From the NCBI RefSeq assembly GCF_018374135.1, contig NZ_JAHAFS010000003.1, positions 81,712-145,711 of the forward strand: a stretch of 64,000 nucleotides of DNA, in the 5' to 3' direction. Origin of the DNA: Campylobacter gracilis. Lineage in GTDB: Bacteria; Campylobacterota; Campylobacteria; Campylobacterales; Campylobacteraceae. Positions 26,786 to 35,548 of this stretch are shown here, in pieces (the first letter of the stretch is position 1; each line of letters begins with the position of its first letter). The position numbers were made by a program, and so were the translations under genes. Under the pieces are notes generated by a model. The model saw only the letters and a program-made list of their open reading frames with translations. It searched no databases and was not told the DNA's origin.

Positions 26786-27783
26786 TTAAGCTCCTTTAAA
26801 TTTTAAATTTTGCTGCAATTTTAGCAAATTTAAGATGAATTTTAAGAGGCGGGTGCAATCAATCATAGAGTTTGGCTGTGGCTGGCGCGGAGCGCAAACT
26901 CGCTCTAACAAGAGCGCCGAAAGCGGCGTATGCTAAAATTTCACCCAGATAGCAACATGCCGATTGACGGCGGCACGAGATTAAATTTACCGCCTTGTAT
27001 TGCGCGATAAAATTTTAAGCTTTAAAGGACTAGTTTAAATTTAACATTCCCCGGCGAAGCGCGGATAATTAAAATTTAAAGCTCGCTCGCTTCGCCGCTA
27101 AAATTTATCGCGCTTATTTTCTCGGCGCACAGCAAAACCACATACTGCGGCTAAATTTAACGCTTTAGCGAACAGCGGTTTAAAAAGTAGCAAGCGAGAC
27201 AAAATCCCGTGACGCCCACGATAAAGGGCACGAGTCCGATCAGCCCCCCCACCAGCTGCCAAACACGGCTTTTGCGATCATTAGCGCTCTTATTATCCTA
27301 GTTTTCCTGCTTAGCATTGCGTTTTCACTTCTTTGTTTTTACATTTTGCACGTATTAATGCTTAAAATTTTAAAGTAAGCAATGGCAGCAAACCTCCACC
27401 TGCGTGTCTTTCAGCTAGTTCTCTGGCATATGCGCTCTTTGGTTAAATTTAGCTTCGTTTAATTATCTTTTCTTTTGCATAAAAGCTCGATTTTACAAAA
27501 TTTATGTGCCTAAGAAATAAAATTTTATGCGAGCTTGATTTAAAATTTTGACGAATGTAAAGCAAGGCGAACTCGAATGCAGGCGGTAACGCGACGAAAT
27601 TTACGCGCAGCTTTAAATTTGAAATCGCGATAAATTTTAACCGAGCGAAATTCTATCGTTGCAGAAAATTTGTCTAAATTTAGCTCACCGCGTGTTTTAG
27701 GGTTTAAATTTAGACGCTACAGCGAAAAGCGTAGTGCAACTTTACGATCGAGGCGGCACCGATCTTGCGCCGTAGCGTTAAAA
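26786..27783. other. 1-kb spacer around the DUF2892 relic
   Basis: Apart from the frameshifted DUF2892 gene (27157-27317, minus) I see only AAATTT-rich filler. A minus-strand frame ending near 27380 (…ARELAERHAGGGLLPLLTLKF) might be the tail of another relic, but it is too short to name. Confidence 0.45.
27157..27317 (-). pseudogene. DUF2892 small membrane protein, out of frame at a G7 tract
   Basis: On the minus strand the ATG at 27317 opens MLSRKTRIIRALMIAKAVFGSWWGG and then stops at TGA just after a run of seven G (plus-strand C run 27244-27250). Adding one G (G8) joins it to GLIGLVPFIVGVTGFCLACY and a 53-residue protein. That is the DUF2892 (YgaP transmembrane-like) pattern: RIIR..., then GLIGLVP..TG..GFC. 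Present length 161 bases, one short of 54 codons. The homopolymer is long enough to slip, so this may be an off-state gene rather than a dead one. Confidence 0.7.
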
Positions 27784-28272
27784 TCAGATTTCGTAGCGAT
27801 AAATCTTGCCGAAATTTTCATCCAGATTGTAGCTAAACTCACCGCCTGCGTAATAGATTGTCTCGCCGCTCTCCAGCTCGAAGCGCTGATACACGCGCAG
27901 CACGACCTCGTTTTCGCTGATGCCTTGGACATGGATAAAGATATCGCTCTTTCTGCCCGCAGTCATCGCCATTTGGTAGAGCTGATTAAATAGCGCGTAT
28001 TCCGGATCTTTCTCGGCATCCTCTTGGGATAAAAAGCCCTCCAGCACGCCCAGCATCTCGGCGCGAAATTCCGTCCTGGCGCGCGCATAGGAGTTTTGGA
28101 TATTTTCGATCTGGTCGGTATCGAGTAAATTTAAAAGCGAATGTTTGCCCACGTAAAGCGTCGCGCTCGATGTGATTTTGCCGTCCTTGTCGGTCACTAG
28201 TCGCAGAGCTTTCTCTACGCGCCACAAGGCCTCTTTTAGCTCGAGCCCGCTTTCAATTTCAATTTTCATCAT
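27784..28272 (-). CDS. Conserved-looking cytoplasmic protein of unknown function
   Basis: A 162-residue protein without signal peptide or membrane helix. It starts MMKIEIESGLELKEALWRVE. A helical middle follows, and a beta-rich end reads VVLRVYQRFELESGETIYYAGG. Acidic overall. No motif that I recognise. The gene is preceded by a usable ribosome site (AAGGAT) and is followed by the DUF2892 spacer. Its codon use resembles neighbouring genes, so I take it as real. Confidence 0.65.
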   Translation of the reverse strand: MMKIEIESGLELKEALWRVEKALRLVTDKDGKITSSATLYVGKHSLLNLLDTDQIENIQNSYARARTEFRAEMLGVLEGFLSQEDAEKDPEYALFNQLYQMAMTAGRKSDIFIHVQGISENEVVLRVYQRFELESGETIYYAGGEFSYNLDENFGKIYRYEI

Positions 28273-28311
28273 AGATCCTTTATCAAGAATGCGGAATTTT
28301 AGCGTGAAATT

Positions 28312-28941
28312 TTAAATTTTAAAGACAAACTTCGCGATCAGATACGCCATATACAGCATCAAAACTCCCACGAGCGCGTCGATTATGCGCCATGCTCTGC
28401 TGCTTGCAAAAAGCTTTGAAAGCGCCCCTGAACCGTATCCTAAGCCGAAAAACCACGCAAACGATACAAACATAACTCCCGCGTAAAACCACGGCTTTTG
28501 CGGATCCGCAATCGTAGCGCTGAGCGAGCCCACGACCACGACGGTGTCTAAATACACGTGCGGATTTAGAAGCGTCACAGCAAGAGCCTTGGCTACGACG
28601 GGCGCCAACGGGTTATTTGCAGAGTTTTGAATCTTGGCAAAATGCGAGCCCTTATAGGCGCTAAAAAACGAGCTTAGCGCGTAGCAGAGCAGAAATATGA
28701 CCCCGCCTATGCCTAAAATTTGGGTAAAAAACGAGCCTTGCTTAAGAGCGCCGCCGATTAAAAATATCCCTACGGCCGTAAATACGGCATCGCTTAGCGC
28801 ACAGACCGTGCAAACCGCCGCAACATGGTTTTTCGCAAGACCTTGGGAGATGACGAAGATATTTTGCGCGCCGATAGCGACGATGAGCGAGAGCATCAGC
28901 GCGGCTCCTTGCAAGAAAATTCCGATCGGCAAGGAGTTCAA
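28312..28941 (-). CDS. LysE/ArgO-family amino-acid exporter
   Basis: A 209-residue inner-membrane exporter with about six helices. The N-terminal LysE signature GAQNIFVISQGLAKNHV and the central LLNPHVYLDTVVVVGS are clear and favour the ArgO branch (arginine/lysine export). It lies immediately after the neighbouring membrane protein gene at 28951. Confidence 0.88.
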   Translation of the reverse strand: MNSLPIGIFLQGAALMLSLIVAIGAQNIFVISQGLAKNHVAAVCTVCALSDAVFTAVGIFLIGGALKQGSFFTQILGIGGVIFLLCYALSSFFSAYKGSHFAKIQNSANNPLAPVVAKALAVTLLNPHVYLDTVVVVGSLSATIADPQKPWFYAGVMFVSFAWFFGLGYGSGALSKLFASSRAWRIIDALVGVLMLYMAYLIAKFVFKI

Positions 28942-28950
28942 GCCGCGCCT

Positions 28951-29874
28951 CTACTTGTTTTTACTTTCGCAGGCGGAGCTTTGCATCGCCGTATCGGTAG
29001 TATCGGAGCCGTCTACCGCCGCACTTTCGGACGTAGCGCCAGATCCATTATCGCCCGCAGAAAATTTAGGCGAGGAATTCTCGGCGCCTATGAAATTTTC
29101 ACCCTCAGCGGCGTCGTTTGAGGAAGCGGCATTGTTCGGCGCGGCGGAGCTTTGTTCGTTTAAATTTGAAGCGCCCTTCAAATTCTGCGCGCCGTTTAAA
29201 TCGGCGGCGCCATTATAATTTTGCATGGCGGAATCCTGCGTAGAGCGGGAATTCTGTGCGCCTGATTTTTCACATAAATTTTGTGCGGCGCTAGAATTTT
29301 GCGTATCGGAATTTTGCGAAGCGGAATTATCATCGCGAAAGTTTTTAGCGCTACTCGCGCTTTTTTTAGAGCCCTTAGCGAGCTTGCGAGCTTTTGGAGC
29401 AGCTTGCTCTTCCTCGGAGCTTTGCGAAAGACCCGCTTTTTCGCGCAAAATTTTACTCAGCTCGTAGATCGAAATTTCAAACGAGCCCGGTAGAGTGGCT
29501 TCCGTGTCGCTGTAAAATCGCAAAAAATTAAAGCGGTCCTGCGCCTGCGGCATTTTTTTGAATACAAAATTTAAAAGCTCCGTTTTGTTTCTGCCCGCGA
29601 CGAAGGTTTTTGTGCCTAAATTTGCGATATCTTTGTATTCGAAGCTCTCGGAATTTGCCCCACGCACGATCGTAAAAGCATCCTCGCCGATCTGCAAATA
29701 ATTTTTCGCGCCGAGTCTGAGCGCGCAAAAAAACGCGCAAAATGCCGCCACTACGGAAGCGAAAAGCGCCGCGCCGCCAAAGCCCGCGTAGTAGCAATAT
29801 CCGCTAGCGAGCGCCAAAATCGCCGATCCCGCCAGCGTCATCGCTACGGGCTTTTTATTCTCTTTTATTATCAT
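28951..29874 (-). CDS. Membrane protein with PH-like domain and repeat-derived low-complexity tail
   Basis: A 307-residue protein. Two membrane helices (about 12-53) are followed by a cytoplasmic domain of about 90 residues with the pattern LQIGEDAFTIVRGANSESFEYKDI, like bacterial PH domains. From about residue 150 the chain is low complexity, rich in Asn, Ser, Ala and Gln, with QNS-type units (SASQNSDTQNSSAAQNL). The last residues before the stop are KNK. The 3' part of the DNA contains GGAATTTTGC units like the intergenic repeats. Its start overlaps the 3' end of the lipoprotein gene by 4 bases. Function unknown. Confidence 0.7.
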   Translation of the reverse strand: MIIKENKKPVAMTLAGSAILALASGYCYYAGFGGAALFASVVAAFCAFFCALRLGAKNYLQIGEDAFTIVRGANSESFEYKDIANLGTKTFVAGRNKTELLNFVFKKMPQAQDRFNFLRFYSDTEATLPGSFEISIYELSKILREKAGLSQSSEEEQAAPKARKLAKGSKKSASSAKNFRDDNSASQNSDTQNSSAAQNLCEKSGAQNSRSTQDSAMQNYNGAADLNGAQNLKGASNLNEQSSAAPNNAASSNDAAEGENFIGAENSSPKFSAGDNGSGATSESAAVDGSDTTDTAMQSSACESKNK

Positions 29875-30488
29875 CTTCCCTGCTTAATCATCTCTCTTAT
29901 ATATTCATAAATTTTAAAATTTAGTGCATCCATTACCGAGTCTTTAGAGCCCGGATTTTTGATGCTTTGGTAGTTGAGATTAGTTACGTAATCCTTCCAC
30001 GCACCTTTGTTTTTAACGCTTATGTAGAGGCTAATCTGCGAGTCGTAGAAGTAGTCTCTGTAATAATCGTCGTCGTCCCAAGGATCATAACCAAACGGCA
30101 TCCCCCAACCTACGCCGACGCCCGTATATCTATAATACCTGCCAAAGCCCATTCCGAAGCTAAATCTCGGATTATCCCACGATCTACGCGAAAAATCCGC
30201 CTTGCGGAAATAGTTGAGATTGCCGCCGATTTGGACATTCGCCGCGCTTTTATTTACGACCTTAAATCCGTCCGCACGCAGATGCTGGATCACTACTTGG
30301 GTTAAATTTGAATCCGTCGTCGAGGTATTGGTGAAATTTACGCTTATGAGTTTATCTTGCGGAAATTCCATAATGTGAAGCGGCTCGGAAGTGCGCACGA
30401 TACCGCTATTTACGGGCACATTTTTAGAACAACCCGTAAAAATCAAAAACGCCGAAATGACCAAAAAAAGTGAAATTTTATTTTTCAA
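29871..30488 (-). CDS. Lipoprotein of unknown function
   Basis: A 205-residue lipoprotein: the signal peptide ends in the lipobox IFTGC (Cys20). The mature chain contains an N-terminal domain with a LHIMEFPQDKLISV beta pattern and a Gly/Tyr/Asp-rich central segment (GMGFGRYYRYTG...WDDDDYYRDYF). Then a C-terminal segment reads YQSIKNPGSKDSVMDALNF and a helix. Probably anchored to a membrane and periplasm-facing. I do not recognise a family; the pattern resembles DUF4136-like lipoproteins only loosely. Overlaps the next gene by 4 bases, suggesting an operon with it and argO. Confidence 0.6.
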   Translation of the reverse strand: MKNKISLFLVISAFLIFTGCSKNVPVNSGIVRTSEPLHIMEFPQDKLISVNFTNTSTTDSNLTQVVIQHLRADGFKVVNKSAANVQIGGNLNYFRKADFSRRSWDNPRFSFGMGFGRYYRYTGVGVGWGMPFGYDPWDDDDYYRDYFYDSQISLYISVKNKGAWKDYVTNLNYQSIKNPGSKDSVMDALNFKIYEYIREMIKQGR

Positions 30489-30634
30489 GACGGATCCTTT
30501 CGCTTAAGATTTCAAATCCTAAATTTGAGTGATTGTAGCATAAATTTAAAATTTTAATGTCGGCAAGGGGCGATTTTTTGAAATAATCTAACGATTGATA
30601 CGCGGAAGCGGAGAATTTCAAATAAAATTTCACG

Positions 30635-30668
30635 CCGAGCGACCGCTAAATTTAAAGCCGTCGCTCGG
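30635..30668 (-). terminator. Inverted repeat after the fdh operon
   Basis: A perfect 9-base inverted repeat (CCGAGCGAC and GTCGCTCGG) with a 16-base loop lies 61 bases beyond fdhB. There is no T-run on the minus strand, so it is only a possible terminator. Confidence 0.35.
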
Positions 30669-30729
30669 TTGAAATTTCTGCGAAAAGAGACGGAATTTTA
30701 AAACCGGAGGAGTTTAAAATTCCACAATC

Positions 30730-31287
30730 TTATAGGCTCACGCCGCGCGTAAGTACGCGCTTGCGATAAACCTCCGAAACTCTGCTCGCGTCGCCCACGA
30801 TTAGAGCGTTCGTGCAGCAGATCGCCGCACATATCGGAACCTTGCCCTCTGCGATGCGGTTTTGACCGTATTTATGTAGTTCCTCGTGCGAAAACGTAGG
30901 CTCCGGTCCACCCGCGCACATAGTGCACTTATCCATCGCACCTTTGATACCGAAAGCTCCGTCTCTAGGAAATTGCGGAGCACCGAACGGACACGCGTAG
31001 AGGCAGTATCCACAGCCGATACATTTATCTTTGTCGTGTAAAACGACGCCGTCGGTTCTGATATAGAAGCATTGAACCGGACAAACCTGCGCGCAAGGCG
31101 CATCGGTGCAGTGTTGGCAAGCAATAGAGCTTGAAACCTCCTGCCCCTCTATGCCCTCGTTTAAAGTGATAACCTTGCGCCTATTGATCTGCACGGGAAC
31201 CTCGTGCGCCGAGCTGCAGGCTACCTGGCAACCATAGCAAGCGATGCAACGCTCGACATCGACGTAAAATTTTAATCTTGCCGGCAT
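30730..31287 (-). CDS. fdhB: Formate dehydrogenase iron-sulfur subunit
   Basis: A 185-residue subunit carrying electrons from FdhA towards the membrane subunit. Four Cys clusters are visible: CIACYGCQVACSSAHEVP, CQHCTDAPCAQVCPVQC, CIGCGYCLYACPFG, and CTMCAGG with CAAICC. It follows fdhA with a 9-base gap. A cytochrome b (fdhC) gene is not seen after it here, where the C. jejuni operon has one. Confidence 0.95.
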   Translation of the reverse strand: MPARLKFYVDVERCIACYGCQVACSSAHEVPVQINRRKVITLNEGIEGQEVSSSIACQHCTDAPCAQVCPVQCFYIRTDGVVLHDKDKCIGCGYCLYACPFGAPQFPRDGAFGIKGAMDKCTMCAGGPEPTFSHEELHKYGQNRIAEGKVPICAAICCTNALIVGDASRVSEVYRKRVLTRGVSL

Positions 31288-31296
31288 TTTATCTCC

Positions 31297-34218
31297 TTAT
31301 GCTCTTTCTAGTCTGCAAAGACCGGCGTTAAATTCCGAAATTTGCGTATTTATGTCAAAGCCGTAGTTGGTAATCGTATTTGAGCTCTCGCCTCTGATAT
31401 ATGGCTTAGTACCCTCAGGATAGCGCTCGCTTAGATCCTCACCCTGAAAAATTCCCGCGAAGTTATACGGCATAACAATACGATCAGGCGTAACAGCGTG
31501 CGAATAGATACACTTGACTTTGATCTTCGTGCCTTGCGGCGAATGAATCCACATCATCTCGCCATCTTTGATACCTTTGTCAGCGGCAAGCTTAGGATTT
31601 ACATGCGCAAACATCTCCGGAGTAATCGCCGAAAGATACTTGCTCGTGCGCTCAATCATGCCCGCACCGCTTAAATTTACGAGCCTTAGCGAGCTGACGA
31701 TTGTAGGGAAGTCTTTGCTCCAATCCTGCTTTTTCTGCTCGGAGATAAATCTAGTAAATACGCGAAAATTTCGTTTTTGATCCGCAAAGGTCGGATATTT
31801 CTCCACCAAATCCCATCTCGGCGAGTGGATCGGTTCGCGATGCTTTGGAATTTGATCCGCAAACTGCCAAACCTTAGCTCTGGCTCTTGCATTTCCGCAA
31901 GGACAAATTCCAAACTCACGGCATTTTTTGGCGATAATGCCGCTATAATCTGTGCTCCACGTAGGCCCCATCTTGGCTTTTTCATCCTCGCTTAGCGTAA
32001 TGCCTAGAACCTGCTCGATATTTGCTTTCGTAATCTCTGCGTGTCCGCCTTGAATTTTTGATCCCGGAAGTGTAATGCTCTCATCGGCTAGCTGCGAAAC
32101 GCCGTCATGCTCTAAGCCAAAGCGGTTTCTAAATCCCATACCGCCGTCGGCATAAGGCTTAGTTACGTCGTAAAGAATCGGAGTGCCCGGATGTTGCGTA
32201 TCCCAGCAAGGCCATGGAAGCCCGTAGTATTCGCCCTCGACCTCGCCGCCTATGCCGCGCAAAGTATCGGGATCAAATAGATGCCAGTTTTTCTGCTGTC
32301 TACGAAATCTAGCTGCGGTACGACCGTTATTACCAATACTTTGAGTATTGCGTGCAATCTCATCGGTAGCGTCGTCAGGCCAAACAAAATCGTCTTTAAC
32401 CTGCTTAAGCTCGCCATCAACGATGCCCATCTTCATGCCGCGAACGTATTCGTCATAAAAGCCGAATTTTTTCGCGAATAAAAACATTACCTCTTGATCC
32501 TCTTTGCTCTCAAATAGCGGCTTAACGATCTGAGTTCGCCACTGACCGCTACGGTTTGTAGCGCTTAGATGACCTTCGCTTTCAAACTGCGTAGCTACCG
32601 GCAAAACATAAATTCCGTCCAGTCTGTCGTTTAGGATCGCTACTTCGTTTAAAAATGGCTCGGCGACTACCAGCATATCGATCTTACCTAATGCTTCTTG
32701 AGTCTCGCGAACGTGAGCCATAGAAGTAATTCCTGTGCCTTGCACCCAAAGAACGCGGACATTGCCACTACTTAAAACGGGCTCGTTTTTCAAAACGCCC
32801 TGCCACCATTTAGATAGCGAAAAGCCCTTTTCGTTGCGCCAATTTATCGTATCTTGCTCGATGCTCGGATCATAGTGGAAATACTCAGTAAAATTCGTAC
32901 CAGGCACTTTTTCGCCCTGCTTTTCATGCGGCTGCTTAGTAGAAACGGCAAATCTTTTAATAAACTGCTCATAATCTACGCCCCAGCCCTTGCAGAAGTG
33001 CTTCCAAGCGTTATCGGCTAGCCCGTAATACGCAGGTAGGCTATCGGAGAGATTGCACATATCGGTAGCGCCCTGAACATTATCATGGCCTCTAAGGATG
33101 TTGCAGCCGCCGCCTGGCTTACCCATATTACCTAGTATGAGCTGCAAAAGAGCCAAAATTCTAGTATTTGAACTTCCGATCGAGTGCTGCGTGATACCTA
33201 GCGCCCAGCATAAAGTAGCGGGCTTTGTGGTAGCGAACATCCTCGTAAATTCTATCAGTTCCTCTTCCTTGCAGCCGGTGACATTGGCTACCTCTTTCGG
33301 ATCCCACTTCTCAGCCTCCGCCTTGATCTCCTCTACAGCGTAGGTTCTGGTTTTTATTAGCTCTTTGTCCTCCCAGCCGTTTTTAAAGATTAGATGCAGC
33401 ATTCCGTACACAAACGCTATATCGGTTCCCGGACGAATTCTAATATACATATCGGCCTTAGCTGCAGTTCTAGTAAAATTTGGATCGACGACGACGATTT
33501 TTGCGCCATTTCTATCGCGAGCTTGAAGAGCATGCTTCATAGCTCCCACTGGATTTGCAACCGCGGAATTCGCACCTATGAAAAGGATCATTTTAGAATT
33601 TTTCGCCATATCACCTACGTGATTAGTCATAGCTCCATAACCCCAAGTATTCGCCACACCGGCGACTGTTGCGCTATGTCAAATTCTGGCTACGTGGTCG
33701 TTGCTGTTTGTACCCCAAAAGGCTGCAAATTTTCTAAAATAATATGCCTGCTCGTTGCAAAATTTAGCCGAGCCCAAAAACACTACACTATCTGGACCGT
33801 CCTCTTTACGGACTTGAAGCATTTTATCGCCGATTTCATCAACGGCTTGCTCCCAACTTATGCGCTCCCATTTACCGCCTACTTTTTTAAGAGGATACTT
33901 TAAGCGCATTTTGGATTTAGTAAGATCGATCTGATCGATTCCCTTACAGCAGTGACTGCCCTGCGAGATCGGGTGATCTACTGCCATATCTTGGCGAATC
34001 CAAGTATTGGTGCTCTCATCCACTTGAGCCTCGATACCGCAGCCTACGGAACAGATCGAACATATCGTTCGCTTCATAACGGAACCTGGAAATGGGTTTT
34101 TGATCTCTTGCTCGGTAGCGGCTCTTAGCGTATTATTTTCGCCAAACGCGGCTACGCTGCTCGCTCCTAAAGCGGCGAGTTTCAAAAACGATCTCCTTCC
34201 GATCGCATTCTCACTCAT
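31297..34218 (-). CDS. fdhA: Formate dehydrogenase catalytic subunit, selenocysteine at residue 180
   Basis: A 973-residue periplasmic molybdo/tungsto-bisMGD enzyme oxidising formate. A Tat signal (RRSFLKLAALGAS) starts the chain. The N-terminal [4Fe-4S] ligands are Cys53, Cys56, Cys60 and about Cys90 (CSICSVGC...HCCKG). The UGA at 33681-33679 gives VARI-U-HSATVAG, the Sec motif of FdhA. A hairpin with loop GGTGT follows it. Conventional ORF calling splits the gene there into 179 and 786 residue pieces, but no base is missing. It is followed by fdhB and preceded by the small Tat protein, the chaperone and the polyferredoxin. Confidence 0.96.
33651..33678 (-). promoter_or_regulatory. SECIS hairpin within fdhA
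   Basis: Thirteen bases after the UGA, TCGCC (33665-33661) pairs with GGCGA (33655-33651) around the loop GGTGT. The same geometry and nearly the same loop occur in the SelW-like gene. Confidence 0.75.
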
Positions 34219-34228
34219 GAAAATTCTC

Positions 34229-34426
34229 CTAGTAAGCTACTTTATAGTATTTTTTCCACGCTTCACTCTCCCAGTAAAGCACCTCTTTTTTCGGTGATTT
34301 GCCACGAACGGTATCGCCGTAATCCTGCTCGCTTTTTGCTAGAGCCTGAGATGCGGCAACGCCCACAGCGCCTACCGCGCCGATTTTTAGAGATTTTCTA
34401 AGAAAATCTCTGCGTTTGTTCTCCAT
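34229..34426 (-). CDS. Small Tat-signal protein of the formate dehydrogenase operon
   Basis: A 65-residue protein with a Tat signal (KRRDFLRKSLKIGAVGAVGVAASQALA). After it comes a short charged tail (GDTVRGKSPKKEVLYWESEAWKKYYK). Such small Tat proteins are regularly found just before fdhA in Epsilonproteobacteria. They may help in maturation or form a minor subunit. The gap to fdhA is 10 bases. Confidence 0.8.
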   Translation of the reverse strand: MENKRRDFLRKSLKIGAVGAVGVAASQALAKSEQDYGDTVRGKSPKKEVLYWESEAWKKYYKVAY

Positions 34427-34678
34427 GGTTTTCCTTTGTGAAGAAATCGCTTTAAATCTTTTATTGTAGTAACGCCTGTTACAGGATTTAAGTCTAATGA
34501 ATTATAACGAAAAGGCAGTGAGATGGAAATTAAATTTTAAGTTACTTTTTAAATTTTATTTAAAATTCAAAATATAAAGTTCTAACTAAAAAACTACTCG
34601 CAAAACTAGGGTTTGCGAGTTTAAAATTTAACCGAAACTCTGCTTTTGCGTTAAGATTTTGGTTAAAAATTTTATTTA

Positions 34679-35548
34679 TCAATCCAGATTAAAAATATCT
34701 TCCGGATTGGTAAATCTATTTTGATAGCCGCCTTTTTTGATCGCTTCTTTAACGACGCTACGATCTTTCTTTTGCGGAGCAGCAAGCGCTAAAAGCGAAC
34801 GCTCAAGCGCAAAAAAGCTTTTCATTAGTGCGCCTAATGATTTGAAAAAATCCGCCCGCACATGCCCACACAAAAGCTCGCTAAACTCATCCACAAAGCT
34901 ATTGGTGACATTCGTAAAAAGCTCTAACGCCAGCGCTTCGCCGTCTTGCGCGCCGATGAAATTTTTAGCGCATTGCGAATTCGCAGCATTTTTACCATTC
35001 TGCGGGCCTGTAAAATTTTTACTGTCCTGCGAACCTACAGAATTTTTACCATCTTGCACTATCAAGCTCGCGCTATTCGTAGAATTTTGCTCGTTTGCCG
35101 CGGAATTTTGTCCGTTTAAAACCGCACTGTGTTTTGCAGCCGCGTCGCGCAGCAGAGTCGAATGCAGGTAAAAAATAAATCCCACATAATCCTCGCACTC
35201 TTTGCAAAGCTCCATATTGCGGCGAAATTTACTCTTTTTTAGCACGTCGATTACCGCGACACGCATACGCCCGTCGTCGCGTCCTTCGTCGTAGAAGCTC
35301 GCGCTCATCGGCACGTTGGCGTATGAAAAATCAAAAAGCACGGAATTTTGCTCGCTTTTAAACGCTGCGAAGTCGAATTTCGCCAAATTTTGAAATTCCG
35401 CCTCATCGCTAGACACGATGGGCGAGCCTTTTAAAAACTCCAGCTGCTCCTTCCAGCGCTTAAATTTCGCATCCGTTTCATAGAAAAAAAACGGAATTGC
35501 AAAAAATTCGTAGTAGTAGCTTCTTGCTTGAAGTAGATTTGCATCCAT
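34679..35548 (-). CDS. TorD-family chaperone for formate dehydrogenase, with a repeat insertion
   Basis: A 289-residue cytoplasmic chaperone, likely keeping FdhA unfolded until cofactor loading and Tat export. The N-terminal half (about 1-136) and the last 85 residues have the helical TorD pattern. About 67 residues (137-203) are inserted: Asn/Gln/Ser-rich, including four tandem 9-residue units from residue 166 (DGKNSVGSQ, DSKNFTGPQ, NGKNAANSQ, CAKNFIGAQ). The gene start overlaps the stop of the polyferredoxin gene by one base and it shares the fdh operon. Confidence 0.82.
   Translation of the reverse strand: MDANLLQARSYYYEFFAIPFFFYETDAKFKRWKEQLEFLKGSPIVSSDEAEFQNLAKFDFAAFKSEQNSVLFDFSYANVPMSASFYDEGRDDGRMRVAVIDVLKKSKFRRNMELCKECEDYVGFIFYLHSTLLRDAAAKHSAVLNGQNSAANEQNSTNSASLIVQDGKNSVGSQDSKNFTGPQNGKNAANSQCAKNFIGAQDGEALALELFTNVTNSFVDEFSELLCGHVRADFFKSLGALMKSFFALERSLLALAAPQKKDRSVVKEAIKKGGYQNRFTNPEDIFNLD
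34940..35140 (-). repeat. 27-base minisatellite inside the TorD-like gene
   Basis: Codes the inserted low-complexity segment. The core is four copies of a 9-codon unit with consensus (D/N/C)-x-K-N-x-x-(G/N)-x-Q, flanked by QNS-type units. In-frame length (multiples of 27) lets copy number change without breaking the gene. Confidence 0.7.

Noticed and set aside
31297..33657. fdhA as two separate genes
   Set aside because: The break is a UGA in the conserved Sec motif with a SECIS hairpin; no frameshift is needed.
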